Source of the DNA: Echria macrotheca
Lineage: Eukaryota; Ascomycota; Sordariomycetes; Sordariales; Schizotheciaceae
NCBI GenBank assembly: GCA_030411725.1
Contig: MU839839.1
Location: 248,001 to 312,000 of the forward strand
Reading direction: 5' to 3'
DNA length: 64,000 nt
The notes beneath the pieces were generated by a model. The model was not told where the DNA came from, searched no databases, and was given only the letters and a program-made list of their open reading frames with translations. Both the position numbers and the translations under genes were made by a program. Below are positions 45,426 to 58,310 of the stretch, piece after piece. Within the stretch, counting starts at the first letter, position 1. Each line of letters begins with the position of its first letter.

Positions 45426-48400
45426 AGTAGACAGATATCTACACTAGACCTTTGCTATAATAAACAGCCGGTACTGTGGTAAGGCGGCTTGACATAATGC
45501 TTGTCTCGTCGTGGACTAGGTACACTAGGTGGTCCAAGCAGGACATATATATAACAACGTTCAATATGCTATACACATGGCCCCCGGAGGCTAATTATGC
45601 TTGGCATTATTACCGTTGGGAATAAATATCTGTCGGGCCCAGCTCCGCATGTAATGTTCTACACTATGAACCTAGTTAAAGTTCAAAGCAAACCACCAAT
45701 CAAGACATTCCGGAAGGCAAAGGGGGCCGGCCACTCAAGCTTTCCCCCGACCGATCCCGGAAAGAAGAATAAAAGGTCACGGGGTGTGGATTTCCAATGG
45801 ACGATGTCCAGACTTGCTGCACGGGCGGAATTGGGTAAATACAGAAAAAGGAGAGGGAGAGAGGGAGAGAGAGACACTTTCTCGGCTACTGGGGCCCGGC
45901 CGGCTGCCGGCCGTCGGGCTGAGTGAGTGAGTTGAGTGAGTTGAGTGAGGAGGGAGGGTGAGTGGCTCTCGTGTTTCACACCCAAACGGGGCCCAAACCA
46001 TGTGGGTTTGTCGCCACGTGAGGCCGGTTCCCCGGTGTGTGTGTGATGGTTGAACCAAAAAACTGTTTTTATTTCCTTGGCTGGTTTTTTTGGTGTAACT
46101 ACACAGTAAGGTACCTAGTTCTAGTTTCTAGTGTTTTGGGTTCTACCGTGGACCATCATAAGGTGGTGGTTCCCCTACCTAGCTGAGCTAACGAATTTTA
46201 CCTCATCCCATCCTCCTCGTTTCTAGAGTAAAAGGTAGGTGGTAGGTAGGAAAGGAGATGATGACGGGGGGAAGGCGGTGCACGTGCGGTGGTGGTGGTC
46301 CCGTCTAATCTTGACCGCCTTCTCCTCACTGATCATCAGGGTCTTTTTTCGCTGATATCCTGGGGGGCTTCGTACTGTTTTTTTTATTTCGTCTGTTTTG
46401 TTGCTGACTGGCGGTGCTGACCACTGGTTAGGTTTAGCTAGAGGTGATCGTCTGCGGATGGTGCAGCAGATCTCCAGAAACCCGAGATCCTTTAATATCT
46501 GGCAGATCACACAGAAGCAGCCAACACCTGGTTCTAGCCCCATGATGGATGTTGCCCAGACCAGACCAGATCCTTGGTTTTTTCCACTGTGGATAAGGAC
46601 AGTTTTGGTTCGTGTGCGCATGGCGTTTCTCAGCTTTGTGTTCTACACTTTCGGTCTCGCCTCACAGGTCCTGTTTCTCGGCGGTTACTCAAGGCCGTGT
46701 GTATAATATGTGTGTGTGGATGTGTGTGCCGGCGACATGCATCGCGTGTTTTGCCCAAAGCTGACTGACCTTCTCGCTTTTTGGAGGAGGGGGGAATTCC
46801 AGCTCCAAACGGGTTTCCCTTTTTTTACTCATGACAGCAAACGACGTCAATGCATCCCTTCGTCAGTGTGCAGATTGCATTGCGCATTACCTCTGCTGCC
46901 TTCTTTTTTTTTCTACTCTATTTTCCCTTTGGCTGGCGCGTTGCCCAAAAGCTCGGGATTTGGGTCGAAACCGACCAACCCTGGGGTGGCATCGCGCAGG
47001 CAGGGCCCTCCCTTGGACCTCGCACAAACGGCTTACCCCAGCTCGATGACGTAGGTGGCTTGTGCGGCAGGTCCAAGAAGCCACCGTCGTCAAGCGACAA
47101 TGAGCCAAGAGCACATGAGAGGGGCGACCACACGCGCGCAATGCCATCAAAGAAATTCGCGATGCTCTGGGGATATTCAGATTTTGGAGTTGCTCCCTAA
47201 ATTGCCAGATGCAAGCGCCCCTGCCCCGATGGCCAAACGGCCGACCCTGCTGATCAGAGGCGAAAAAGCCCAAGAGACTCCAGTTCTGGAGCACCCGTCG
47301 AAACAAGGTGGAATTCCAGATTTCCAGACAGACAGCACTCGCCGACCGTCCGCCGATGGCGCACTGTGTGGACAGAACGGCCTGCCGACTTGCCGCACCG
47401 CTCCCCCCTCCACCCCTCCTCCTGCTGTAACCAACCATCGTCCGCCGTGCGCCCAGGCGTACCGGCTGTTCTTAGCATCCCCTTTTCTCAGCTCCCGATT
47501 CTGTCGCCACATGCCCATCTTGGCTCCCCTAACAATCCAACACAGCGCGGTGGGTTCGGTAGAGACGGCCACTGTATGGACGCCAAGACGCTTTGACGGG
47601 GGCCAAAATAGTGAATACCCAGGATTACGTGCTCAGGTTGCCGTGGTGGTGTCGCCGTGCAGCGATCCGACAGGAAGACTGCGCAAACCGATCAGCAATC
47701 CCGGGCGGGTCTGCGACACTCGGCAACAATCCAATCTGCTTGTGAGACGGCAAAGTCGAGGGAATCCGATGGCCGGGGCGTCAATCCCCATCCAGCAGAC
47801 CGGCCTCTTTGCTTGCCCAAAAAGTGGCCTGGCTGCGGCGGGGAACCTGGGCGCTACAGTGCGCACGCGGACCCGGGACACGGTCCGCCGGTGGTGGCCA
47901 CCTGGGAAATACCCCTCCACGGGATGCGAAAGTGAGAAAGTGCTTGAAAGGCCTCAGCCAGCAAATAATGTGCCAGCAAGCCCGCATCTCTCCCGGGCGA
48001 GCTGCATGGCTGCGAGGAGTGACACGGGTGCCATCCTACCAGAGATGCCGCCGTCCACGGCGCCCCGCAAACGTCGCGAAGTTGCTTGTGCTCCGGGCCT
48101 CACTTCACTTCCATGGTTTTATTAGCCTGTAGGCCCTGCACCGGCCGGGCACCTGTCAACCAGCGCAGACAAAACCGGGATGGGGCCCGGGGCGCGGATT
48201 GGGACAGACAGACAGACGGAATGCACTGGCGCCCGCGCTCCCGGCTGGCACACACACAATTCTAGAATCCGGCGGCAGGTCCTGATGTCAGTCCGCTGCG
48301 GCAACACGTCTGTAACCATTTTTGCGAGCGCGCCGGTGATGTGTTGATAGACGGCGACTAAGGTCCGACAGGCGTCCCATGTCTCGCGCAGAGAGAGAAA

Positions 48401-49086
48401 GTGTCTGTCGGGTCCGCCGCCGGTTCAGAGTTCAGATAACCGCTAGGTACAAAAAAGGGTTGTGGTGCTTGTGGTGCTTGTGGTGCAGGGAACGTCGATC
48501 CCTCCCTTCCTGACCGAACCCCCCATCTCCCTGCTTGTGCTTCCCAGTCAAAGACCACCGCTCGGCTGCCTTGCACCTAGACCTCCACTACCTGCTCCTC
48601 CTCCCGATCCAGCCTTTGCAGCCTCCCGGTCCAGTGTTCTGTTCTCGCTCGCCCTCCTTCCGCTTAACCCGGAACACCTCGTTTCTGCCCGGTCTTCGAG
48701 CGACAGCTTTCTGAAATACCAGGGGTGGATCGGCCGATCCCCTTTTTTTTTCTTGACTGGAATCCATCCCGAGCGCGGGATCGCTTCCTTTTCCTCCCAG
48801 ACCCGCTTGGCGGTTCTCAAACAAACGACTTTCTCGCCGCCCACGGTCCGTCGTTTTTGCGACCGGCTGACCGCTACCGCTCCCGCTACCGACCCCATCC
48901 ATCCATCAATTGGACCCGTCTCCCACGTCCCCCCATTCCGGCCACCCTTTCCCTCCGCGACAAGAACCCTCGATGACGGCGACAAACCGGTGCGATCGTC
49001 CATAGCTTTCCCGACAGAATCGCCCGCTTCCGCTGCCGCCGTCCCGGCCGCAGTGTCGACGGCTCCTCGCCCCCCCTCTCGCCATC
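45426..49086. other. 3.7 kb gap upstream of the histidine kinase gene
   Basis: Holds a purine-rich gagaggga stretch (about 45849-45880), a tgag/gtga minisatellite (about 45920-45950) next to the palindrome-like ggccggctgccggcc, and a C/T-rich leader (about 48480-49086). A 356-codon frame at 47055-48125 is open but composition-driven (see rejected list). No gene is supportable; it is probably a long regulatory and 5' leader region. Confidence 0.45.
45920..45950. repeat. Short tandem repeat (tgagtgagt)n
   Basis: About three and a half copies of a 9-10-nt unit of the form gagtgagtt, next to a G/C-rich palindrome. Confidence 0.8.
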
Positions 49087-52000
49087 ATGTGCGACGCCGC
49101 TTCACTGGCAGCCGTTACCTCTCTGGTACGAGGGCTCGCCGCCGAGCCCTACAAGTCCATCGACGCCCGTAACAGTGTCCACCTCAGCCAGCATGTCAAG
49201 CTGCCGGGGCCGTCGACCCCCGAGAAGCAGGAGCTCGAGCGAGAGCTCGCTGCCCTCTTCGCCCGAGTAAAGGGCCTCGAGAAGCAGGCAAGTGGCCCTG
49301 CCGCTTCCATCTTCCCCGCCACCCCCAACGAGGCGTCCGACTCTCTCTTCTCGGACCCGAATGGGTCTCCGGTCGCTGCCGCCGTCAAGGGCGTCAAGCC
49401 AAAGTACCCCGCCGCCGTCCCTCGCGAGGGATACATCGATGAGGCCCTCGAGGGCCTCCGCGAGCACGTCGACGACCAGTCCAAGCTTCTGGACAACCAG
49501 CGACAGGAGCTGGCCGGCGTCAACGCCCAGCTCCTCGAACAGAAACAACTCCAGGAGAAGGCCCTCGCTCTGATAGAGCAGGAGCGTGTGGCCACCCTGG
49601 AACGCGAGCTATGGAAACATCAAAAGGCAAACGAGGCCTTCCAGAAGGCGCTCCGCGAGATCGGTGAGATTGTGACGGCTGTCGCGCGGGGTGACCTGTC
49701 GAAGAAGGTCAGGATGAACTCGGTCGAGATGGACCCCGAAATCACGACATTCAAGCGCACCATCAACACCATGATGGACCAGCTGCAGGTCTTCTCGAGC
49801 GAAGTGTCGCGTGTCGCCCGCGAAGTCGGAACCGAGGGTATCCTTGGCGGCCAGGCTCAAATCGAAGGCGTCGACGGAACCTGGAAGGAACTGACGGATA
49901 ACGGTTTGTTTTATCAACTATTGTCCGGCGGGTATTGGTACTTACTGACTCCGGTGCAGTGAACGTTATGGCTCAGAACCTCACTGATCAAGGTATGTCG
50001 CCGGATGGGAGCCACGACGGCGATAGAAAAAAACTAACATCTGGACAGTCCGTGAAATTGCTTCGGTAACGACTGCTGTGGCCCATGGCGATCTGACCAA
50101 GAAGATCGAACGCCCCGCCAAGGGCGAGATTCTCCAGCTCCAACAAACTATCAACACCATGGTGGACCAGCTGCGCACATTCGCGTCCGAAGTCACGCGA
50201 GTCGCCAGAGACGTAGGAACCGAAGGTATCCTCGGCGGCCAGGCCGACGTCGAAGGTGTGCAGGGCATGTGGAATGAGCTAACCGTCAACGTCAATGCCA
50301 TGGCCAACAACCTTACGACACAAGTCCGAGATATCATCAAAGTCACTACCGCCGTCGCCAAGGGCGACCTAACCCAGAAAGTCCAAGCCGAGTGCCGAGG
50401 GGAAATCTTTGAGCTGAAGAAGACCATCAACTCTATGGTAGACCAACTGCAGCAGTTCGCCCGAGAAGTCACCAAGATCGCCAAGGAAGTCGGAACCGAG
50501 GGTCGCCTCGGCGGCCAGGCTACCGTGCATGATGTCCAAGGAACCTGGAGAGACCTGACTGAAAATGTCAACGGCATGGCCATGAATCTAACCACTCAGG
50601 TGCGAGAAATCGCAAAGGTCACAACCGCTGTCGCCCGTGGTGACTTGACCAAGAAGATTGGCGTCGAAGTCCAGGGTGAGATCCTCGATTTGAAGAACAC
50701 CATCAATACCATGGTGGACCGTCTGGGCACTTTTGCCTTTGAAGTCAGCAAGGTGGCCAGGGAAGTCGGAACCGATGGCACCCTGGGCGGACAAGCCCAG
50801 GTCGACAATGTCGAGGGCAAATGGAAAGATCTCACTGAGAATGTCAACACCATGGCCAGCAACCTTACCTCGCAGGTGCGGGGTATATCTACCGTCACAC
50901 AAGCCATTGCGAATGGTGACATGAGCCGCAAGATCGATGTCGAGGCTAAGGGAGAAATCCTCATTCTGAAAGAAACTATCAACAACATGGTTGACCGTCT
51001 CTCCATCTTCTGCAACGAAGTGCAGAGAGTCGCCAAGGATGTCGGTGTCGATGGTATCATGGGCGGCCAAGCCGACGTCGCCGGCCTCAAGGGACGGTGG
51101 AAGGAGATCACAACCGATGTCAACACGATGGCCAACAATCTGGTAAGCCTCATGGATTTCATCCGATACTGAGAAATGCTAACTCGACATCAGACGGCCC
51201 AAGTCCGAGCGTTTGGAGACATTACAAACGCAGCCACGGATGGCGATTTTACGAAACTGGTAGAAGTCGAAGCATCCGGCGAAATGGACGAGCTCAAAAA
51301 GAAGATCAACCAGATGGTTTACAACCTACGTGACAGTATTCAAAGGAACACGCAGGCTAGAGAAGCGGCCGAACTGGCCAACAAGACGAAATCCGAGTTC
51401 CTCGCCAATATGTCACATGAAATACGCACTCCGATGAATGGTATCATCGGAATGACGCAGCTGACCTTGGACACCGACTTGACACAGTACCAGAGGGAGA
51501 TGTTGAATATTGTCAACTCGCTGGCCAACAGCTTATTGACCATTATCGACGACATTCTGGACTTGTCCAAGATTGAGGCCAGGCGCATGGTCATTGAAGA
51601 AATTCCGTACACCCTGCGTGGCACTGTCTTCAACGCGCTGAAGACGCTCGCCGTCAAGGCGAACGAGAAATTCCTCGACTTGACATACAGAGTCGACAGC
51701 TCAGTTCCCGACCACGTCATAGGCGACTCGTTCAGGCTACGACAGATTATCCTGAACTTGGTCGGCAACGCCATCAAATTCACCGAACACGGTGAGGTTA
51801 GTTTGACAATCCAGAATGCGGCCTCGTACCAGACGGGCCCAAGCGAGTACGCTATCGAGTTTGTCGTCTCCGATACGGGCATAGGTATCCCGTCGGATAA
51901 GCTGGATCTCATCTTCGATACCTTCCAACAGGCCGACGGGTCTATGACGCGCAAGTTTGGTGGTACCGGTCTCGGTCTGTCCATTTCCAAGCGGCTCGTC

Positions 52001-53217
52001 AACCTCATGGGAGGTGACGTGTGGGTTAAGAGCGAGTACGGTAAGGGCAGCAGCTTCTACTTCACCTGTGTCGTCCGGCTGGCCGATAACGACATCTCGT
52101 TGATTGCCAAACAACTCAACCCCTACAAGGGCCACTCAGTACTCTTTATTGACAAGGGCCGGACGGGCCACGGCCCCGAAATCGCTGAGATGCTCCGGGG
52201 TCTTGGCCTGCTGCCCGTCGTCGTGGACTCGGAGAAGAGCCCGGCGCTGGAAAAGGCACGCTCGCAACAGACGTCGCCGTACGATGTTATCATTGTGGAC
52301 TCGATCGAGGATGCTCGCAGGTTACGGTCTGTGGATGATTTTAAGTACCTCCCCATCGTCCTCATGGCACCTGTCGTCCATGTGTCGCTCAAGTCGTGCC
52401 TCGATCTGGGCATTACGTCGTACATGACCACGCCATGCCTGCTCATCGACCTCGGCAACGGAATGGTGCCGGCCCTGGAGAATAGGGCGACCCCGTCACT
52501 GGCGGACAACACGCGCTCATTCGAGATCCTTCTCGCCGAGGACAACACAGTCAACCAGCGCCTCGCTGTCAAGATTCTCGAGAAGTACCACCACGTGGTG
52601 ACTGTTGTCGGCAACGGTAAGGAAGCAGTAGAGGCTGTCAAGAGGAAGAAGTTCGACGTCATCTTGATGGACGTACAGATGCCCATCATGGTAAGTCCAA
52701 CCCCTGGTTTGACACATTGTCGTTTCGGCTAACGGGTGAATAGGGTGGCTTCGAAGCGACGGCCAAGATCCGCGAGTACGAGCGGAGCCTCGGCAGCCAG
52801 CGGACGCCCATCATTGCCCTGACGGCTCACGCCATGATGGGTGATCGCGAGCGGTGTATCCAGGCACAGATGGACGAGTATCTGTCCAAGCCGCTCCAGC
52901 AGAACCACCTCATCCAGACGATCCTCAAGTGCGCGACGCTTGGCGGGCAGCTGCTCGAGAAGAACCGGGACCGCGAGCTAACGCGCGCGGCGGACGCGGT
53001 GACGGGCATCCGACGGGATAACGGTTCACCGGTGGCATTTACAAGCGCCGCGGCCACGAGCCTCCGGCCGTCCTTGTCGTCGCGAGCCCTTACGGTGGCC
53101 GAAGCGGCGCTGGCCGGTGGCCTCGACAGCCCGTCGATTGTGACTGCTGACCAGGAGGACCCTCTGAATAGGGCACGTACTAGCCTCTCTGAACCGAATA
53201 TCCACGCAGCTGGCTGA
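49087..53217 (+). CDS. nik1: Group III hybrid histidine kinase (Nik1/Os-1 type), about 1304 aa
   Basis: This is a cytosolic osmosensing kinase that controls the Hog1-type MAPK pathway through a phosphorelay; the family mediates sensitivity to phenylpyrrole and dicarboximide fungicides. Exons: 49087-49903, 49960-49992, 50049-51142, 51194-52690, 52744-53217. Introns are 51-56 nt. Six HAMP-type repeats run from about residue 195 to 725, recognisable by GDLSKKV, GDLTKKI, GDLTQKV, GDLTKKI, GDMSRKI and GDFTKLV, each followed by VGTEGxLGGQA-like linkers except the last. The kinase core has the phospho-acceptor His in FLANMSHEIRTPMNG, the N box RQIILNLVGNAIKFTEHG and G boxes SDTGIGI and GGTGLGLSI. 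The receiver domain has ILLAEDNTVNQRLA and the acceptor Asp in VILMDVQMPIM, interrupted by the last intron. All catalytic residues are present. Exon 2 is only 33 nt. Confidence 0.97.
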
Positions 53218-53935
53218 CCAAGCGACGGTTCGGATAACAGCTCCTCATGAGGGCCCACAGCACTTGATCTGATTTGGTTGTTGCTGCTGGTGTTGGTATT
53301 ATGGGAACGGGTTTCTCGGGTTATCTCCGTTTTGTCTCTTTGGCTTTGTGTTTGTCGTGGGGGGAATTATAGTTCGACCGATGACGATGTTGGACTCGGG
53401 GATTCTTCTTTGAACTCTTGTAGGGGGTTTTCTTTTTGTTGTTTTTCTCGCTCTGGGTTCGACTTTGCGAAATTCGGTCTTGGTTTGGTTTCTTTGCAGA
53501 TATGCATGTGATACCTCTTATCTAGTCTAGGACAAACGACGGCTGTTTTTGGTGTGAGATGAGGTTTTTGGGTGTTTTCTCTCTTGAGCAGGGAAGGGAG
53601 TTATTCGCGTGGGGCATTGTGTGCTGGTGGTAGTTGTGTGAGCAATGAGGGTGTGTGGTTTCTAGACCATTACGACCGTTTCCTTTTTCTTGTTTGTAGA
53701 CTGTGTTTGCGGGATGGTACAAGGGGGAGAGTATTGTGTGCATGGCGGACGACGACTAGAAACATCGACCGGTTGGGGATTAATACATGCATGGACGGGT
53801 TTGGGGATTCGGCGTCGAGTTTGTTTTGTTTTTTGCTACTTGGTCGTGTGGTAAGACAGATGAAGAGTAGTAGTTTCCCAACTTGGCTGGTTTCTCACTT
53901 GGATTGTCCATCGTTGGTAGATTTGAATCATGTGC

Positions 53936-53970
<35 letters not shown>

Positions 53971-56300
53971 GGGTAGGTACCTACCCTGGCCGAGAGCTAT
54001 GAGAAAGCTAGGCCGGCCTGGTCCGGGCGATGGTCGACTACTGGGTTTAGGTTTACCTAGACCGTGTGCCCAGAGACCTTTCTCGTTGTTTACTTCTCCT
54101 GTCCGGCCTTGATATCGGTTCCTCATCATCTTCCACTTATTAGACTACCTATCGAGATTCATCCAGCTATACGATCGCTTTACTTTGCTTGCCGTTGGGC
54201 CAGCTTATCTAGACATTGCGAAACTGGACAACATAGTTGCATTCCGAGAGAGAAAGACCTAATTCGTGGGGAAGAGTACGTCCGCGTCAAAACCATGCAG
54301 GAAGTTAGGTACGCTACTACGCCAGAGAACGCGGGCAGACGGAACCTTTAAACTTGATGGCTCGTACACGAAGATATGTCCTCTTACCCACCCTCAGATC
54401 AAGAGCAGGGCCCTTTATATCCCCAGCTCTCACTCTGGACGACGATTACATTACCCAAATAGACCGAGCATTTAAAAGACCTTTAGCTCGAGTCGAGCTC
54501 TTGGATGAATCTGTCAATTATGGGAGAAACCCGATCGCCTTGCCTCATTATTACCTTACGGGGGCAAACACCGAACCCCGTTTGCCCAGACGACATTTGT
54601 AGGTACAGACATTTATCGAAGCCCACCATGTCTAAGGTAAGCTGGCCCAACGGCAAGTAAAGAAAGCAAAAGTAATCGTATACCTAGCTGGATGAATTTC
54701 GATAAGTAGTCTGGTGAGTGGTCTTAAGATGCTGAGGAACCGGCTCGCTGGCTATATATATACAGGTGCCAACCCCATACGTGCGGATCCTCCTCGATGG
54801 ACTCTTTGGTAAGAGATCATTTGGGAAGGGCTCTCTACTGCTAAGATTTTGCAGATAAAAGCTCTGGATTAGCCTGTTGGAATTGCAACGAGAGGATAAG
54901 CTGTCGCTTAATACGCCTAATAAAAATTCACACAAAGGCGGGTTGGAAAGAAATAAGCCCACAAACTTACCTACTCAGGCAGGCGTAATAATAGTTTTGA
55001 AAACCCCCTCTGGCAAGTCACGAAGCAGGTAAGCCTCGTCCAAAAAGGCCACACACAGTCCGTCGATGTAGCAAAGAGACATAGTCGATCTAGAATTAAC
55101 TGCCCCGAGTTCCAGGCACGAGGTCGACAAGGGGCAGCGGCTTGGCTTCGGGATGAGGGATTAGGGATCACATCAAGTGGAATGAATATTCCCAGAGACG
55201 TTCTCTTTAGCAAACACGACTCCCAACTGGACCTTCCGCCGAGTTGGGGATTGATGGTTTCCTTTTCTCAATGCAAGGGGGACTTAATAGAGATAAGCCC
55301 AGACACACACAAACCAACAAACGAAAATCTCAATGCTGGCAACACATATACATCTATCACATACCTCCTCCCACTCCCACTCCAACAGACCCAACAGTCG
55401 CAGTCCATACGGTACCCATCCCACACTGATCATCAAGTGATATATATTCCTGTATCCCGCAGATAGCCAACACCGTGCCTACCAGACCAGAGACCAGACC
55501 GATAGATGTATCTAACCCACCACCCCCAACAACAAAAAGGGAGAGAATACATGCCCTACATCTCGACTACTCACATACATATATATACATACATACCACT
55601 TGATGAAAAACAATTCTTCTTCCCGGACTTGGGAGATGAAACAAACCCACAAAACCTAGCCAGCTGCAGGAAGGTTTTTCCAGCCACCAGGGTACAACCC
55701 ATCAACAAACACTAGTCCTAATCAACACTCAACTTGCAACACGATACCCGGCAGCGGCCCCAGCACCGACACCCCGATAGCCGGCACTCGGTACGAAACC
55801 AACCCCCCTATGACGTCCATCATAACCGACCCCTCACCGGACTCTCACCACCCTCCACACATCCACACATGACATATGACGGCATGAGTTGCAGGCCCTC
55901 CTATTTCCATCCCTCACACACCCACAATGACAACAAGACTTGCAAATACACCTTCATGATATAGCTCTCTCCTATTTTCATTCATAGCGCGTACAGATGC
56001 TTACACCCACCACACCATGTATCTACACCGATTTCTCAAATTTACATTTCCAACTCCAGGCCGTGTCAACGCCCGTGTCAACGCCCGTGACATGTCCAAA
56101 TCCAACTTGGTCGTGCTCGGCAGTCTTGACCACCCAATTCTGGCGCTTCACCCCCAATGCTAATATCCAAAACCGCGTAATCACTATGCCCAAGGGTATC
56201 CTATGCAACTGCTATATCAACATCGCAACGTGAGAAAAGAACGAGAGTATTAGGTGACCGTAGTGACAGTGCCGCGTTCCATGATGCTTATGGAGGCCAC
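53218..56300. other. Convergent 3' gap between histidine kinase and SAM-HMG genes
   Basis: 3 kb without a supportable gene. It contains a TA microsatellite (listed separately), many short A/C-rich stretches between 55300 and 56000, and a tandem 'cgcccgtgtcaa' pair near 56069-56092. Open frames are all under 140 codons and featureless. Confidence 0.5.
53938..53966. repeat. (AT)n microsatellite
   Basis: Twenty-nine bases of uninterrupted alternating A and T. Confidence 0.95.
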
Positions 56301-58310
56301 CTATTGGCTTCGACGATCCACAATCTCCCCCGCCTTCAGCAAGGCGCTCATGCCATCCAACCTAGGGTCGGATTTCCCTTGCGGAGGTGGGACGGCGTGG
56401 GGCGATTGTGCGCTGTAACCCGTGCTGCGGTGGTTCGCCGTCGACGGGTGAGAGGGGCCAGGCCCGTTGTGATACCCTGAGAGACATGTCAGAAATTGGC
56501 AATACGGCAGGGGGACGAGACTCGCACCATTCACCATCGGGGGCCCATTGGGGTTTGGGAGTAGGACTGGCGACTTATGTTCGGTGGGAATATGGACCCC
56601 CTGAAAATATGACTGCTGATTCGATTCGAAGGGATGGCTAGAATTCGACGCGAGCAAGGCGTGGATCGGTAGTGATCCCTCAATCGGCGTCCGGGGAAAG
56701 CTGTACGAGGAGCCTGATGACGCGCTCCCCGACTCGTCCTTCCTAAACAGCGGCGGCCTCCCGTCGCTTCCGATCAGACCGGGCACAGGCCCCGGGCTGT
56801 TGGACATGTGGTCCCGTCGGAATCCAAGCCCATTCATCTCATTCGGCCCGTGTCCGTGTCCTGACAACCTCTGGCTCTCGAAAATATCCGAGAGCGAGGG
56901 TAGATGATGCCTCTGCGTCCCGGGATGTTCCTGCCGCTGATCTTCCCCCCAGTTCGAGTTCTGACGCGGCGGTAACGAAGGAGGTTCCCTTGGGCTAGTG
57001 CTGAATGTCGGGGAACGCTCTGCCGACTGCCTGTCTAAGCTCGCCGTGGCTGGAGAGCGAACCGACCCTTCTGGAGACGCACGGTGCGATGCCTGCGTTG
57101 GCGTGGGCGAATACGGTGACTCCTTGATAGACATGCGTGAGTCTCCCCTCGGTTTTCGGCCCGTAGGGGGCTCGCTCGGTTGACGGTCCTCGCTCCCACT
57201 CCCGCTGCGGCTCGTCCTGCCGTGTGTTGCGCCGCTTGCTCGAGTATGACTTCCTGCCTCCAACTTGACCCGCTTCGACAGCTCCTTGTCTAGCCCGCCA
57301 TGTGTCAGGTCAATGCATCGCCAAGGCGGGAATGGGAGATTGGCAGTCCGCACGAAGCAATGGACCTGCAGTTAGGTACACACCTTGTGATGGGATGGTA
57401 TGCTTGGCCTTAAACTCCTGCAGGTAAAGAATGTATTTCCTGTACTCAGGCGTCTTCTTGTACTCGGCGAGATCGCTGTGGAACTTGTCCTTCATGGCCT
57501 GCGCCTGCGACTCGTATGGCTCTTTTGCATCCTGTGAAAGGCTCTGCCAGTTCTCCCCGACCAGCTTGGCAATCTCGGTGAAGGTCAAGTTACGGCCCTT
57601 GAGCTCTTCCCGCATCTCTTTACAGATTGGTTGGCGGTTAGCGGTCTGCTTGCAGCGTTCCACGGCTGGTCGCATGACTTACTATTGGAGAAAAGAACAT
57701 AGGCCGAGGGGGGACGTTCGGGAGCATTTTCATCCGGCTAGCCACGGCAACATCATCAACCCGGATTCATACGAGGGGTCAAGTCAACATGAGACGTACC
57801 TTTGGATGTCGTCGATACTTCCGTTTCGTGATCACCACTGGGTTCTCTCTAGGGTCGGGTCTAGGAGGCTCTGTCGCTCTTGGTTCTTGTGCTTTCACAT
57901 CTTCGATACTCGGCTGGGGAGCTGAGCCCAAGGATAATACCGGCCCGGTTCCTCTGGTGTTGGCGATGCGCCTCTGGAGTTTCTGTGACGGCGTCAGTAT
58001 GCGCTTCCAAGGTTGCCCACGGCCACGCTGCTGGGGGAGTCCGTACTCGCCGATGGCCAAGCTTCACGCCCAAGGCGTCACTATGGGAGTTAGCATGGCT
58101 GTGGTCTTTCTGGGTAGGCATAGCTGATACTTACAGGTCGGACTCGGTTATGTCTAGGATGGTGTCCCAGGTATCGAAACCCTGGTCGATGAAGGCATTG
58201 AGGTACTGGACGAGCCCGAGCTCCCCAAAAATGGTTTCCAGTTGTTCCGTCATCCAGGTCAGAGGATTCCTGACGTGCCCTTCAGGTCCGTAGCACGTCG
58301 TAATATTCAT
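56301..58310 (-). CDS. SAM-domain and HMG-box DNA-binding protein, about 539 aa
   Basis: Exons: 58310-58135, 58080-58047, 57982-57800, 57737-57683, 57617-57384, 57289-56528, 56476-56301; introns are 51-94 nt. Residues ~18-70 form a SAM domain (MTEQLETIFGELGLVQYLNA, then WDTILDITESDL and ALGVKLGHRR). Residues ~127-205 form an HMG box, split by two introns: RKYRRHPK, PDENAPERPPSAYVLFSN, KMREELKGRNLTFTEIAKL, VGENWQSLSQDAKEPY, EYKKTPEYRKYILYLQEF. The rest is Ser/Pro-rich and disordered, with a final helix GMSALLKAGEIVDRRSQ. An HMG box with this PPSAY start suggests a sequence-specific nuclear regulator. SAM domains mediate oligomer or partner contacts. Targets are unknown. The penultimate frame reads through the last intron because it is 51 nt, but its splice signals (gtgcga, ttctgac, ctctcag) support removal. 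Confidence 0.88.

Noticed and set aside
47055..48125. 356-codon plus-strand open frame upstream of nik1
   Set aside because: The translation has irregular, Arg/Pro/Cys-scattered composition with no domain, and overlapping frames are open on the other strand too; it follows from high G/C.
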